A stretch of 64,000 nt of DNA from Petrolisthes cinctipes (Eukaryota; Arthropoda; Malacostraca; Decapoda; Porcellanidae), in the NCBI GenBank assembly GCA_033782935.1, contig JAWQEG010000634.1:767001-831000 (forward strand), given 5' to 3'. Shown here one piece after another: positions 31,008 through 42,373 of this stretch. The translations under genes and the position numbers were made by a program. The notes under the pieces were generated by a model. It saw nothing but the letters and a program-made list of their open reading frames with translations. It did no database searches and was not told the origin of the DNA. Within the stretch, counting starts at the first letter, position 1; every line of letters begins with the position of its first letter.

Positions 31008-31138
31008 GTTGTATACAAGAACATCCGTGGGTCGACGATGGCGTGATACCAGTCCGATGGCTCTACTTTTTTTCTATGGAGCCGTCATACCAATACCACA
31101 CCATCGTATGTACCATGAATATGTTCTTGAATATGGTC
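31008..31138. mobile_element. MITE of the 8106 family
   Basis: GTTGTATACAAGAACATCCG at the left, ATGTTCTTGAATATGGTCC at the right. Confidence 0.65.
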
Positions 31139-31186
31139 CAATGTAACTATACAAATACTCACAGTAACCTATAGTGATGTCTGGAG

Positions 31187-31420
31187 TTGTTGTTCTGGCT
31201 AGCACAGTGGTAGAGTCCGTGGCTGCAGTTTCTGTGGTCCAGCGTTCGGTCCTTGCTCGGGACACGGTAAAAAAAAATCTCTCACTGGTGCCAGATTCTC
31301 ACTGTGAGCAGGGGGTAGGGGGTCTGAGTCGCCTGTCTGAGGTCTTCCTGCTTACGCAGCCATAGCCGAAGCTGACTCGGGTCTCACGTGGGTGGAGAGG
31401 TCTCTGGGCCAATCATTATC
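31187..31420 (+). mobile_element. Possible tRNA-derived SINE
   Basis: GGCTAGCACAGTGGTAGAGT resembles an RNA polymerase III box A region, and about 45 bases on GCGTTCGGTCCTTGC resembles box B, the layout of a tRNA head. A short A-run (31268-31276) and a GC-rich body follow. The 3' tail is not defined. Confidence 0.5.
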
Positions 31421-32040
31421 TTTGTGATGTGTGCTATAGTTGTGTACTTCACTCTGTCCCCTTGACTGCCACTCATTGACAGACCTTTAACTGTAACAAA
31501 ATACAACCTAATAAATTTATGGATGGTACAAAATACAAATGAATTAATTTATGAATGGTACAAAATATAAATGAATCAATTCATGGATGGTACAAAATGC
31601 GAGCCAATTCATTCGGATTATAAACAGAAAAACGAGAAAAGATTTGCGAAAGGGAATATAATATGTCTTGTGAATGAAATGCGTTTGGGGCTGAGGTTGG
31701 GGCTTGAAAGTATTGCCATCACAAATATTATTACAGAACAAATATAAAACTTGTCTATCACAATTATTATGAGGCATGTTGTCTAATCAAGGAATATATA
31801 TTTGTATCCATCACCACTTCATTTTACAATCATTGAATCATACCACAAAAATATGTTCCCTGCCTTGTGTTATTCATTACCATACACACTAACTACATGA
31901 TTTACTCACCCTGTTTTAAATTAAAAGGATATATGTGATAAATGTAATCATATTATATCAAGCGAATACTTTAGAATAAAATACAAGGTAATTAATTTGG
32001 GTGGTAAAAAAATTAGAAGAGATTTATGAAAAACCCACTC
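31421..32040. other. No gene seen
   Basis: AT-rich; a 30-bp phrase (ATGGTACAAAATACAAATGA) is repeated three times at 31520-31600. Confidence 0.5.
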
Positions 32041-32044
32041 ACCA

Positions 32045-32335
32045 GAAGTAAGCCAACAATCCAGCCAGTCAGCCAACCAGTCAACTATCTAGCCAGTCAG
32101 CCAACCAGTCAACTATCTATCCAGTCAGCCAGCCAGTCAACCATCTAGCCAGCCAGCCAACCATCTAGCCAGCCAGTCAACCATCTAGCCAGCCAGCCAG
32201 CCAGTCAACCATCTAGCCAGCCAGCCAGCCAGCCAGTCAACCATCTAGCCAGCCAGCCAGTCAACCATCCAACCAGCCAGCCATCTAGCCAGCCAGTCAG
32301 CCAACCAACCAGGCACCTAGCCAGACAGCCGCAAT
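32045..32335. repeat. (CCAG)n-based minisatellite
   Basis: Tetramers CCAG/CCAA with the phrase TCAACCATCTAG repeating every 24-36 bp, about 290 bp in total. Confidence 0.9.
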
Positions 32336-32644
32336 AAACCAATGTGGGTCAATTCCTGCAAAAATAGAACTATGTTAGTATATACCTTTTAATCAGTGTT
32401 CAGTTCATTATAACATATATTAATATAAGTGTGAAAAATTATAATACAGCATTACAAAGGACTACAACATTGCCTAAATAATTATTATACTGTACTGTAT
32501 AAACATGTTGTACTTGGTAGTGAGGTTGGCTGAGGAGTCCAGATGAAAGGTCTTCCAAGTGATGATGATGATGGTGATGGTGGATGAGAGAACATATCTG
32601 CATGTCACAGTTGGTCTGGTATTGAATTATTGTTGTACTGGCAT

Positions 32645-32753
32645 CCACTAAGGTCTGGCAAGGAGGAGATGCAACAATTAGTTTGGAGTACTTTAAGTAG
32701 TTTAGGAGGAATCAGGAGCCTTCCAATTTACCAACAAGAGAATCTCCCCTTAA
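32645..32753 (+). repeat. TTAA MITE family B, right half
   Basis: AGTTTAGGAGGAATCAGGAG, CTTCCAATTTACCAACAAGA, GAATCTCCCCTTAA. The left arm is absent. Confidence 0.6.
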
Positions 32754-33097
32754 ATGCAACAACCTGATATACTGGAGAAAAATGATATTGTTGGCCACTG
32801 ATGAGATGCAAGATTTATAAGTCATTTATACCCTAAATAAATAGGCAGAAAAAGGGGTAACTTTATGTGTCACGACAGTCACAAGTATCATATGTACGTT
32901 ATACATGTATGATCATACATACAATAAAAAGAAAAAAGGTGATATTGTTAAACTACATATTCATGGAAAAGTTCTCTTCATCATTCAATTATTATTTAAG
33001 ATGTCACAATTTATGTGAGTTATAAATCAGTTTCAGATTTGCTTGACTGGAGTCAAACTCTGCCATGTGATTGGTCGATGCATTCTGAAAGCATTAC

Positions 33098-33935
33098 AGT
33101 AGTACCTCTGTTCTTGAACATATTGTTTGAGGAAAAAATGCCTCTGTTGTTGACATAAACTCAGTTCCTGAACCAAGCTGTGGTGGCCCAAACCCACCCA
33201 AGTAACCCAACTGATGATGACATAGTTTATAACTATGGTGGTTATAGTTGTTTGGATCAACCCTAAAGCATGGCCAACTGTTGCCATCTTTTCTCTTTTA
33301 TATTAACAATATCAACTTTTTCACGTAATGTGATGATCTGCTTTTTCTTTGCATTGCTATTAATATCACTTGAAAGCTTACTCTTCAGCAACATTGAAAG
33401 GAGATTATTGTACAAGAAGCAAGCATAAAAATGTCACAAAAATCACATGAATAATGTGTGTGTGTGTCAACAAGTATGTCATGACTGATAAACTGACCAA
33501 TACCAGCTTTGATACTCAACACCTATTCCACACCTTCCATCACAACACACCACAATACCTTATTAGATATATTTCTCCAGTATTATATTCATTTCTGTGA
33601 AATTGTCATGTTTTTGTGTATGGGAACCAGATATACAAGTCAAAGCACATGTAGTTTTGAGGGTGGGTGTGCATGTGGTTGGTCATACACATCAAAATTA
33701 AGCCCTTGGATAACAAAATGTCTTTCCCCAGTTCATCTGAGTTAACTAGGGTTTACTGTATTATTAAACAGGTATAAATAAGTAACTTTTTTCTTAAAAT
33801 GCTTCATAATGCATAATTTTTGTAGGTCTATAACGGATTTATCCAATTTACTGTATTTCATATGGGAAAAATTGATTTTGTTTTGGAACAGCCTTGTGGA
33901 ATGGATTATTAAGTTTAAGAACCAAGTTACCAAAT
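33098..33935. repeat. Degraded Tc1/mariner- and Tigger-like repeats
   Basis: CAGTAGTACCTCTGTTCTTG at the left and TTTAAGAACCAAGTTAC at the right may be the worn ends of one element. Inside, 33640-33759 repeats the 19563 Tigger-like terminus in reverse (AAGCCCTTGGATAAC ... CTAGGGTTTACTG then TA). No transposase is readable. Confidence 0.45.
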
Positions 33936-34139
33936 GTATTGTGATTGTCTGACTGATGATGTATTGACGTCATATCACCTCACACATATACTCTTTAATA
34001 CTACAGCATAATTGTAATGTAAATGTTGGAGTAGTTAGGAGTAATATATATACACCCAGAGTAAATAGATACACCTCACCTAATCTGAACCAAGGGCAGA
34101 GTACTGTGCCCTAACCTAATCTGGACCAGGGCAGTGTAT

Positions 34140-34183
34140 GGTGACCTGACCTGACCTGACCTAACTTAACCTTGGGGGGGGGG
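34140..34183. repeat. Short CCTAA/CCTGA pentamers and G-run
   Basis: Inverse-orientation TTAGG-type units followed by ten G. Confidence 0.6.
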
Positions 34184-34212
34184 GAATCAAACATGGTCAA
34201 AATACACTGTCG

Positions 34213-34312
34213 TAATAATAATAATAATAATAAAAATAATAATAATAAAAATAATAATAATAATGAAAATAATAATAATAGTAATAATAATAATAGTAAT
34301 AATAATAAAAAT
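34213..34312 (+). repeat. (AAT)n microsatellite with AAA and AGT variants
   Basis: About 33 triplets; ORFs across it are low-complexity artefacts. Confidence 0.9.
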
Positions 34313-34313
34313 A

Positions 34314-34460
34314 ACTTTGGGGGAGATTCTCTTGTTGGGAAATTGGAAGGCTACTGATTCCTCCAAACTATACCAGAAAACCGAGTCCCTCACTGGTACA
34401 GACAGGGGATCTGCTTTATGGCATAGTTTGGAGGAATCAAAGACCTTCAAAAAAATCTAC
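34314..34460 (+). repeat. TTAA MITE family B copy
   Basis: GGGGGAGATTCTCTTGTTGG, TGATTCCTCCAAACTATACC, then GGCATAGTTTGGAGGAATCA. The left end abuts the AAT run and the right end is degraded; TTAA is not retained. Confidence 0.65.
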
Positions 34461-34559
34461 AAGAAAATAAAGATAGAGAAAGAGAGATATATAGAGAAAG
34501 AAAGAAAGATAGCCCATTGGGGGGGAAATTCAATCATTTTGAATTGGGATAATATAATT

Positions 34560-37500
34560 TTTGATCACCAGACAAAATTACCTGACCTAACCTAACCTAG
34601 ACTGTGGCTACCTTCGGGACCTAACCTAGTGTCCTTTGGGACCTTTAAAAACAAATTATATCCAGTGGACAGTAGCTAAGAAGTATCCCGATTGGGCATT
34701 TCAGGCGCAATGTACAGTACACAATTACCTATAAGCCGGCCATTTTGTAATTTCTCCAAAGAGTCCTGGCAACACTGTCCACCCGACCTCAATTTATCCC
34801 TCTGCTACAAAAATTAATTGTGTCTTAAAACTGAAATATCTAACAAAGAATGCATTTCCACAAAACAATTCCATTGAGTATTGATAAAGGAAATCACACC
34901 TTATCTAACCTAACCTAACCTAACCTAACCAGTAGTTCACCACTGCAGATAATCACAATATTGGCCAGAAAGATTGAAAGATAGAAATAAAAAATGAGTA
35001 AATATCTACTCTATTGCCATTTTCCATTACGATCTTTTAACCTTCTTTACCCACTAATTTACAACATTCTAAGACACTTTTCTCCCATGGCATTTTCTTC
35101 TGAAATGCCCCATTTCCAAGATAGAGCATATTCAAATGGGGCATTTTGAAATTAACCTGACCTAATCTAACCTAGACCACATCAGACTACCGGGACCTCT
35201 CCTGGGCAATCTACCGGGAAATAACTGTGGTAAAGTACCATGAAATGACCGTGGCAAAATACTGGGACCTAGCCGGATCTGGCAACACTGCCACAATACG
35301 GCAATAGTCTAGATAAATACCAGAAAAAGATAGAAAGAGAAAAAGGCAGATTGAAAGATAGAGAAAGGGAGAAAAATAAAGTATTTATCTAGATTATTGC
35401 CGTTTTGTAGCAGTGTTGCCAGATCCGGCCAGGTCCCAGTATTTAGCCCTGGTCAGGTCTTGGTACTTTTTCATGTTTTTTTCCCGGTAGTTTGCCCAGG
35501 TTAGGTTCCGGTAGTCTGATGCGGTCTAGGTTAGATTACGTTAGGTCATGTTAATTTTAAAAGGCCCATTTGAATATACCCTATCTTGGAAATGGGGCAT
35601 TTCCGAAGAAAATGCCATAAAAGAAAAGTGTCTTAGAATGTTATAAATTAGGGCATAATCACTCCCATTAACTCTTTTGTCAAATATATTTTTTAATATT
35701 GGGCATTTCCCCAATGCAATAAATACAACTACCCTTAATTGATTCAATTTTCCTTTAACCGCGGGGCTGGGCAAGAACCGTCAGTTCGGAGGTTGAGAAC
35801 CGATTCTAGTTCCAAGGAAATGGTTCCACCAATGGTAGTTGTTGTGTGCCCGTGTTGCCTTATGTTTAATGCACTTGCTGTTCCTCCCAGTCGACAAATT
35901 AAGGCTTTAAAACAGCTTTAGACAGCAATTATATGACATTGTCAGTTAATATTAGGTACCGGTTCCAGCAGTTCCTTTCGTATTGAGAACATAATAATAT
36001 CAATTCAAGATGGCCACCAAGTGTTTAAATCCAGGATCCATAGATTGCTAAGGTTAGGTCCCGGTAGTTTGCCGCGGTCCTGATTAGGTTAGGTTAAGTG
36101 AGGTGAGGTCTACCTAATTCTATTTAATTTGTTGTAATGTTTTTCAGACGAATATGTAGTTTAAATATGGCGAAAATGAGGTGTTTTCAGAGATTGGGTT
36201 GGGGGGGACGGGGGGTGATATCTCCCAAAGCACTAATTTGCGACGGATGTGAACAATAAAGTCGTTAAAAACACACTATAAAACATTGCATTCTGAAAAC
36301 CTCGAGTCAAAACCAAATTATGGATAAACGCTTGACTATTACTACCTAATTTGTGGGTAAAGAAGGTAAAGTCATCATAATACCAACCGGCAATAGAGTA
36401 GATATTTACCAAAATATTAAATGGGTTCAAACTGAAATCCTTAAGTTAAAACGTTCAGTTAACTGTTTGCAAGCTGGCAATTGCTAAAATTAAAGGTAAT
36501 TATTGAAAGAATTACCGTTATTTGCTAAGGTTTTTCTACCTTTCTTACCCACCAGGTGAATTACTTATTTAGACTATTTTCTTCTATGGCATTTCCTCCG
36601 CAATTCAACCCCATATTCAAATGGGGCATTTTGAAATTAGCCTGACCTTACCTAACCTAGACCGCATCAGACTACCAGGGACCTAACCTGGGCAAACTGC
36701 CGGGAAATAACCATGGTAAAGTACAGGAAATGACAGGGAAAAAATACTGAGACCTAGCCGGATCTGGTAACACTGCTACAAAACGGTAATTCTTTCAATA
36801 AATACCAAATTAAATAACTTAAAACTCTGAAAAATTATGAGTCTTGGTAGTCTGATGAGGTCTAGGTTAGGTTAGTTAAGGTCAGGCTAATTTCAAAATG
36901 CCCCATTGGAAATGAGGTATTTGCGGAGCCTATGCCGGTATTTATTGAAAGAATTACCATTTTATAGCAGTGTTGCCAGATCCAGCTAGGTCCCAGTATT
37001 TTGCCCAGGTCATTTCCTGTACTTTACCATGGTTATTTCCCGGTAGTCTGCCCAGGTTAGGTCCCGGTAGTCTGATGCGGTCTAGGTTAGGTTAGGTAAG
37101 GTCAGGCTAATTTCAAAATGCCCCATTTGAATATGGGGCATTTGTGGAGGAAATGCCATAGAAGAAAATACGGTATTTATTGAAAGAATTACCGTTTTGC
37201 AGCAGTGTTGCCAGATCCGGCTAGGTCCCAGTATTTTGCCCCGGTCATTTTCTGTACTTTACCACGGTTATTTCCCGGTAGTTTGCCAAGGTTAGGTCCC
37301 GGTAGTCTGCCCAGGTTAGGTCCCGGTAGTCTGATGCGGTCTAGGTTAGGTTAGGTTAGGTCAGGCTAATTTCAAAATGCCCCATTTGAATATGCCCTAT
37401 CTTGGAAATGGGGCATTTGCGGAGAAAATGCCATAGAAGAAAATAGTCTTAGAATGGTCTAAATAAGTGGGTAATGAAGGTAGAAAAACCGTACTCAATA

Positions 37501-37640
37501 ACGGTAATTCATTCAATATTTACCGAAAATACAGTCTTAGAATGGTCTAAATAAGTGGGTAATGAAGGTAAAAAAAACTGTACTCAATAACGGTAATTCT
37601 TTCAATATTTACCTAGAATTGTTAACATTAAGGCAAGTGC
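34560..37640. repeat. Mirrored complex repeat array
   Basis: A module of about 250 bp recurs in both orientations. It reads: GGTCCCGGTAGTCTGATGCG, GTCTAGGTTAGGTTAGGT, AATTTCAAAATGCCCCATTT, AATGCCATAGAAGAAAATA; and a second part GTGTTGCCAGATCCGGC, TAGGTCCCAGTATTTTGCC, GTACTTTACCACGGTTATTT. Forward copies lie at about 35390-35640, 36850-37050, 37050-37200 and 37200-37450; inverse copies at 35090-35300 and 36580-36800. Between them, 35760-35990 has GCTGGGCAAGAACCG and TACCGGTTCC-type sequence that may be a hAT remnant. No ORF of note. Confidence 0.7.
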
Positions 37641-38200
37641 TAAAATTGAAATAACTCAAAACTCTAAAAGTGTTAATTAATAAATGGGGCCTACTCCCTC
37701 CTGGCCTCCCTTCCTCCCAATACAATAATCCAATACCATGTTAATGTGACAGATTGGAGAACAATACACCCACACTAACTCACACAGGTATCTAAACTCT
37801 ATAATACAGTAACCATTACAACCAACTTACAATATAATATACTGAGGAAAACCACTGGAAAAGTATTGAGACCGGGCCCTGGAGCACTGCTGTATGTCAG
37901 GTGTGTTGTTTGTGTTGATGATGATGATGTCATGATGATGACTGAGGGTCACTCGCGTTCGGGTGTAGCCTTTGCAACGGCGCTCTCTCACTGTCTTCCT
38001 CTGCAGACTCTGCAGAGAGAAAACAAAAAAAACAGCACCAAAGAATACATGTATATACATCATAATTTCATCCTCTATATCCTATACAACTTGCTCGTCC
38101 CTATATACTCATTTTCTCTTCAACCATACCCTTTCCAGAAATTCCATCACACTCAATTATCACTGCACTGGACTGTACAGCTCTCGTTCACTAATAAGAC
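37641..38200. other. No gene seen; probable LINE 3' region
   Basis: On the minus strand this follows the LINE coding end. A (CATCAT)-type stretch (37917-37944) may be its simple-sequence tail, which would put the 3' end near 37900. Not certain. Confidence 0.4.
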
Positions 38201-39013
38201 CTAGCAGCACTTTGGCTGCCACTGTCGCTTCCACCATCTCACTCCTAGATCACTAATTACCTCATTCAGCATGGTAGCTCTCTCTCGTTCATACTTATCA
38301 CATACCATCAACACATGTTCTACTGTCTCATCTTCCCTACTCTCACACATCCCACACACCTTACTGCCTTCATTACTCCATCTATATATTCTGTCATTCA
38401 CCTCCAGTGACTTCGTTCTTGCCTTAAACATCAGCTCACTTCCCCAGTTACCATCATAGAACACTTCACTCCTTAGAGGAGTACCAATCTAGCGTGCTCT
38501 TCTGACTCGTGCCTCTCATCCATTCATCTCTGCCTATTTCTCGTATCCGTCTCATAATCTCATTCATCCATTTCTCATCACTCCATCTGCTCCTTTCATT
38601 TAGCATTGGGTACTTCATTCCACACTTTTCCATTCTCTTATCACACATCCTTCTCCACTTGGTGTACCGTCCTGTCCATTTATACACTCTTCGAGCCCGT
38701 CTGTCTTCATTCATTCCCTCTAGTCTAACCTTATATCTCAACACTCCTTTGGCTATCCTCTCCTCAAACGTACTCCATCCAGCGTCACCTCTTATTGCTT
38801 CCACACCTACATACTTGTTTGCACCTAATGCTGTTCTTCCTATCCTATTCTGTACTACCTCCAGTCTGTTCAAGTCATTCACTGTCCATGTCATAGTCTC
38901 CAGTCCATACATGAGTCCAGGTACAGCCATACCTTTCCATACACCACGCACTACCTCATACTTATTGGCTCTACACCTTGCCACACTTCCTAGTCTTCCT
39001 ACCCACTGGTTTG
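38201..39013 (-). pseudogene. LINE ORF2, C-terminal part (one frameshift)
   Basis: This is the downstream part of the ORF2 at 42374-44776, cut off by the foldback element at 39022-42365. After the target duplication the frame resumes LSRANQWVGRLGSVARCRAN, then GVWKGMAVPGLMYGLETMTW and QNRIGRTALGANKYVG, the usual region after the RT. A +1 shift near 38475 breaks it after DWYSSKE; the other frame continues FYDGNWGSELMFKARTKSLE and ends with a zinc-knuckle-like CGMCESREDETVEHVLMVC. Otherwise intact, so the copy is fairly young. Confidence 0.85.
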
Positions 39014-39165
39014 CTCTTGATCAAGATCTAGAATACCAGGTCTGCTCGTCAACTGTCACCCCACTGCGCATCTACGTCGATTGGCCCCCAAACTGAGGCT
39101 GCCCGAGTCTGTCAAATATGGGACGGGATAGTAGTCTCTATGATCGGGGTACATACGGGTCAATA

Positions 39166-40497
39166 GGCGAGCCCACACTTTGAGTGATGTTGCCAAATGG
39201 TGATCTATTTTTTATTTGCGACCTTTTAAGTGCTGGACATGGGTAACTTAGTTAAATTTCATACCTTATTTTACACTAGAAAATTAGCGTTCTAGTTCAC
39301 GACCTTTTACTTAAATGTATAAAAAAAATACATACTTTTGTGTTTTCGCATAATATATGCTGAATATACTATATTTTTCATATAAATTAGTAAATAGTAA
39401 AAGTCGAAATGTGTGCATTAAGCGGCTTTCATGAACTGCATGAGTATAACAGCCTACAAATATTAACAATTGTATTTAGCATGACCCATACCATGAAGCG
39501 GAAAATGTTGAAATGCCATATTTTCACATTTATTAGCATTAGAAATATGCATACCTTGCGCTGGCAGGGCCTCCATGAGCTCCGAAAATATTACCCTAGA
39601 ATCGAGCCAGTTTTACCCTAAATTACTATGTATTACCCTAAAAAATCGGCAACATCGTAACTTTGAATAATGTAATGCATTATTACACAGTCATTTAGGA
39701 TCATATATAAGAAAAAACTAAAATAAATTCTATTTGTAAAGATCATCATGTTTATCAGTGAAAGAAAATAAACTTACGGTATCTGGGTTATGCCCCAATA
39801 CACTGTATTATGGATAATTTGATGGGTTCAGCAAAATTGTAAAGCAACGTAAATATGTAGCCTCAGTATTAATTAACTTTCAACTTTCTTTTCATGTCTA
39901 CAACAGCTTTGTGTACTATTCTTAATTTTCGATAGATTTTGACATATAAAATATGTTTTGCCTATGAATTACCCTAAAATTACCCCAAATTAAGCCTTAC
40001 CCTAAACACTACCCTAAAGAGGATCTAATTACCCTAGTTTAGGGTATTTTACCCTAAAATGGAAGCACTGGGTGCTGGGTTGGTTTGTTTACGTGTTGCT
40101 GCAGCAGCGGAGACCGTATCGTATGGACACCAATATATTATCAACATCTTATTGTGATTTAGTACTGTTACTATCATTGACGACGTAAAATGTAAAATAT
40201 AATTATAAAAGGCCTGTATAAGTTTGTATATCATTCTAATTTTGTTATCTTTGCGTATAATCGGACTAAAAAGCCTCTTCTGAAATAATAGGATATATAT
40301 TTTTATTCATGGCTGTATTCGTATGAAAATAAGTCCAAGATAAGTTAAAAATATGTAAAAAATATTGAATAAGTTATAATAAGTCGTTCAACAATAGGAA
40401 GCCCAATACAACTTTGCCCGACATAGGACATTTTTTCCAGCCTAGAAATCGCCATCAAAATGCCGTTTGGCAACTCGTATTAAAGTGTGGGCTCGCC
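39166..40497. mobile_element. GGCGAGCCCACACTTT element, copy 1
   Basis: Inverted termini GGCGAGCCCACACTTT and AAAGTGTGGGCTCGCC, with TA on each side. It holds an internal region rich in ACCCTAA (39590-40050) that copy 2 lacks. 1332 bp, no significant ORF. Confidence 0.78.
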
Positions 40498-40708
40498 TAT
40501 ACTAGCGGCCCCTCGCATTTCAGAGACAAAAATGCCTTACTTTCTTGCCAAAATTCATGGTTTAGACTTTGTGTAGGTAACTCGTTTTTGTTTCTAAAAT
40601 GTCTTCAAAGGCATAGGTATCGAAAGTTCTCAGTGGAAGTTTTCGAGAAATTACAAATAGGACTAGTAATAGTGATGTGAAAACAGCATATATATATACG
40701 GGAGAATA

Positions 40709-41575
40709 GGCGAGCCCACACTTTGAGTGATGTTGCCAGATGGTGGTCTATTTTTTATCTGCGACATTTTAAGTGCTGGACATGGGTAACTCAGTTAAAT
40801 TTCATACCTTATTTTACACTAGAAAATGAGCGTTCTAGTTCACGACCTTTTACTTAGATGTATAAAAAAATACATACTTTTGTGTTTTCGCATAATATAT
40901 GCTGAATATACTATATTTTTCATATAAATTAGTAAATAGAAAAAGTCGAAATGTGTGCATTATGCGGCTTTCATGAACTGCATGAGTATAACAGCCTACA
41001 AATATTAACAATTGTATATAGCATGACCCATACCATGAAGCGGAAAATGTTGAAATGCCATATGTTCACATTTATTAGCATTAGAAATATGCATACCTTG
41101 CGCTGCCAGACGCATGAAGAGGTGAAAGCAAGCTAACTGAATGTGTGGATACTGCGGGGATCGCACACTGGTTGCTGCAGCAGCAAAGAACGTATCGTAC
41201 GTAGACACCAATATATTATCAACATCTTATTGTGATTTAGTACTGTTACTATCATTGACGACGTAAAATGTAAAATATAATTATAAAAGGCCTGTATAAG
41301 TTTGTATATCATTCTAATTTTGTTATATTTGCGTATAAGCGGACTAAAAAGCCTCTTCTTAAATAATAGGATATATATTTTTATTCATGGCTGTATTCGT
41401 ATGAAAATAAGTCCAAGATAAGTTAAAAATATGTAAAAAATATTGAATAAGTTATAATCAGTCGTTCCACAATAGGAAGCCCAATATAACTTTGCCCGAC
41501 ATAGGACATATTTTCCAGCCTAGAAATCGCCATCAAAATGCCGTTTGGCAACTCGCTTTAAAGTGTGGGCTCGCC
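40709..41575. mobile_element. GGCGAGCCCACACTTT element, copy 2
   Basis: Same termini, same orientation as copy 1, about 870 bp. It is nearly identical to copy 1 in the outer parts (for example TTTTCGCATAATATATGCTG and GATTTAGTACTGTTACTATC). Around 41105-41170 it has a 60-bp segment (CAGACGCATGAAGAGGTGAA) where copy 1 has about 500 bp of other sequence. Confidence 0.78.
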
Positions 41576-42373
41576 TATTCCTTCCCTCTGCCAGCGTATA
41601 GAAAATGGAAGTATTTTAATCCTTACCTGACTCACCTTATCAAATCCTTTAAACACCCCCACCTCCACCACACACACACACACACACACATTTTTACATG
41701 TGTTGATATTTCTCAGTAGGGACAGTATAGAAAAAATAGATGATAATTTACTTTTCATAATCTATTGTAGCTAATACAAACACCAAAATCTAATCAAATA
41801 TAATTACATTAAATAATGTATAATATTTAAGAATAAAATTAATATATAAATTAATACATTAATACATAAATTAATACATAAAAACGACGGTGTCTGAATA
41901 TGAACTATGTAACATTCAACTCAAATCAAGTGTGTGTGTGTGTTGGAGGCGGAGGTGTGAAGTGATTTGATAAGGATTAAAATATTCTGTTTTCTATACG
42001 CAGCCAGAATGAAGGTTTTCTCCTGTATATATATGCTATTTTCACAGCACAATTTCTATGCTTATATGTAATTTCTCGAAAACTTCTACTGAGAACTTTC
42101 GATACCTATACATATGAAGAAATTTTAGAAACAAAAACGATTCGCCTACATTAAGTCTAAGCCCTGAATTTTGGCAAGAAAGTTAGGCATTTTTGCCACT
42201 GAAATGAGAGAGGTCGCTAATATTGACCCTAATGTACCCCGACTATAGAGACTACTATTCCGTCCCATATTTAGTAGACAGAGAGCGGCCTCAGTTTGGG
42301 GGCCAATCGACGTCACCAGCCAGGCCCGATATGCGCGATGAGCTGACCTGGTATTCTAGATCTTGCTCTTGAT

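Larger units (their letters stand above)
39022..42365. mobile_element. Foldback DNA element with 8-bp target duplication
   Basis: Inverted termini CAAGATCTAGAATACCAGGT and its complement at 42346-42365. CTCTTGAT is duplicated exactly at 39014-39021 and 42366-42373. The left arm (39022-39165 plus 40498-40708) pairs with the right arm (41576-42365) over several hundred bases; landmarks are CGATTGGCCCCCAAACTGAG and GAAAGTTCTCAGTGGAAGTT. Two other elements sit inside; without them it would be about 1.15 kb. It has no transposase. An 8-bp duplication fits hAT or P types, but I cannot place the termini. Confidence 0.82.

Noticed and set aside
31187..31260. Functional tRNA gene
   Set aside because: Box A- and box B-like motifs are present but no complete cloverleaf can be drawn; a SINE head fits better.
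32041..32335. CRISPR-like spaced repeats
   Set aside because: The CCAG tract has no unique spacers; it is an ordinary eukaryotic minisatellite.
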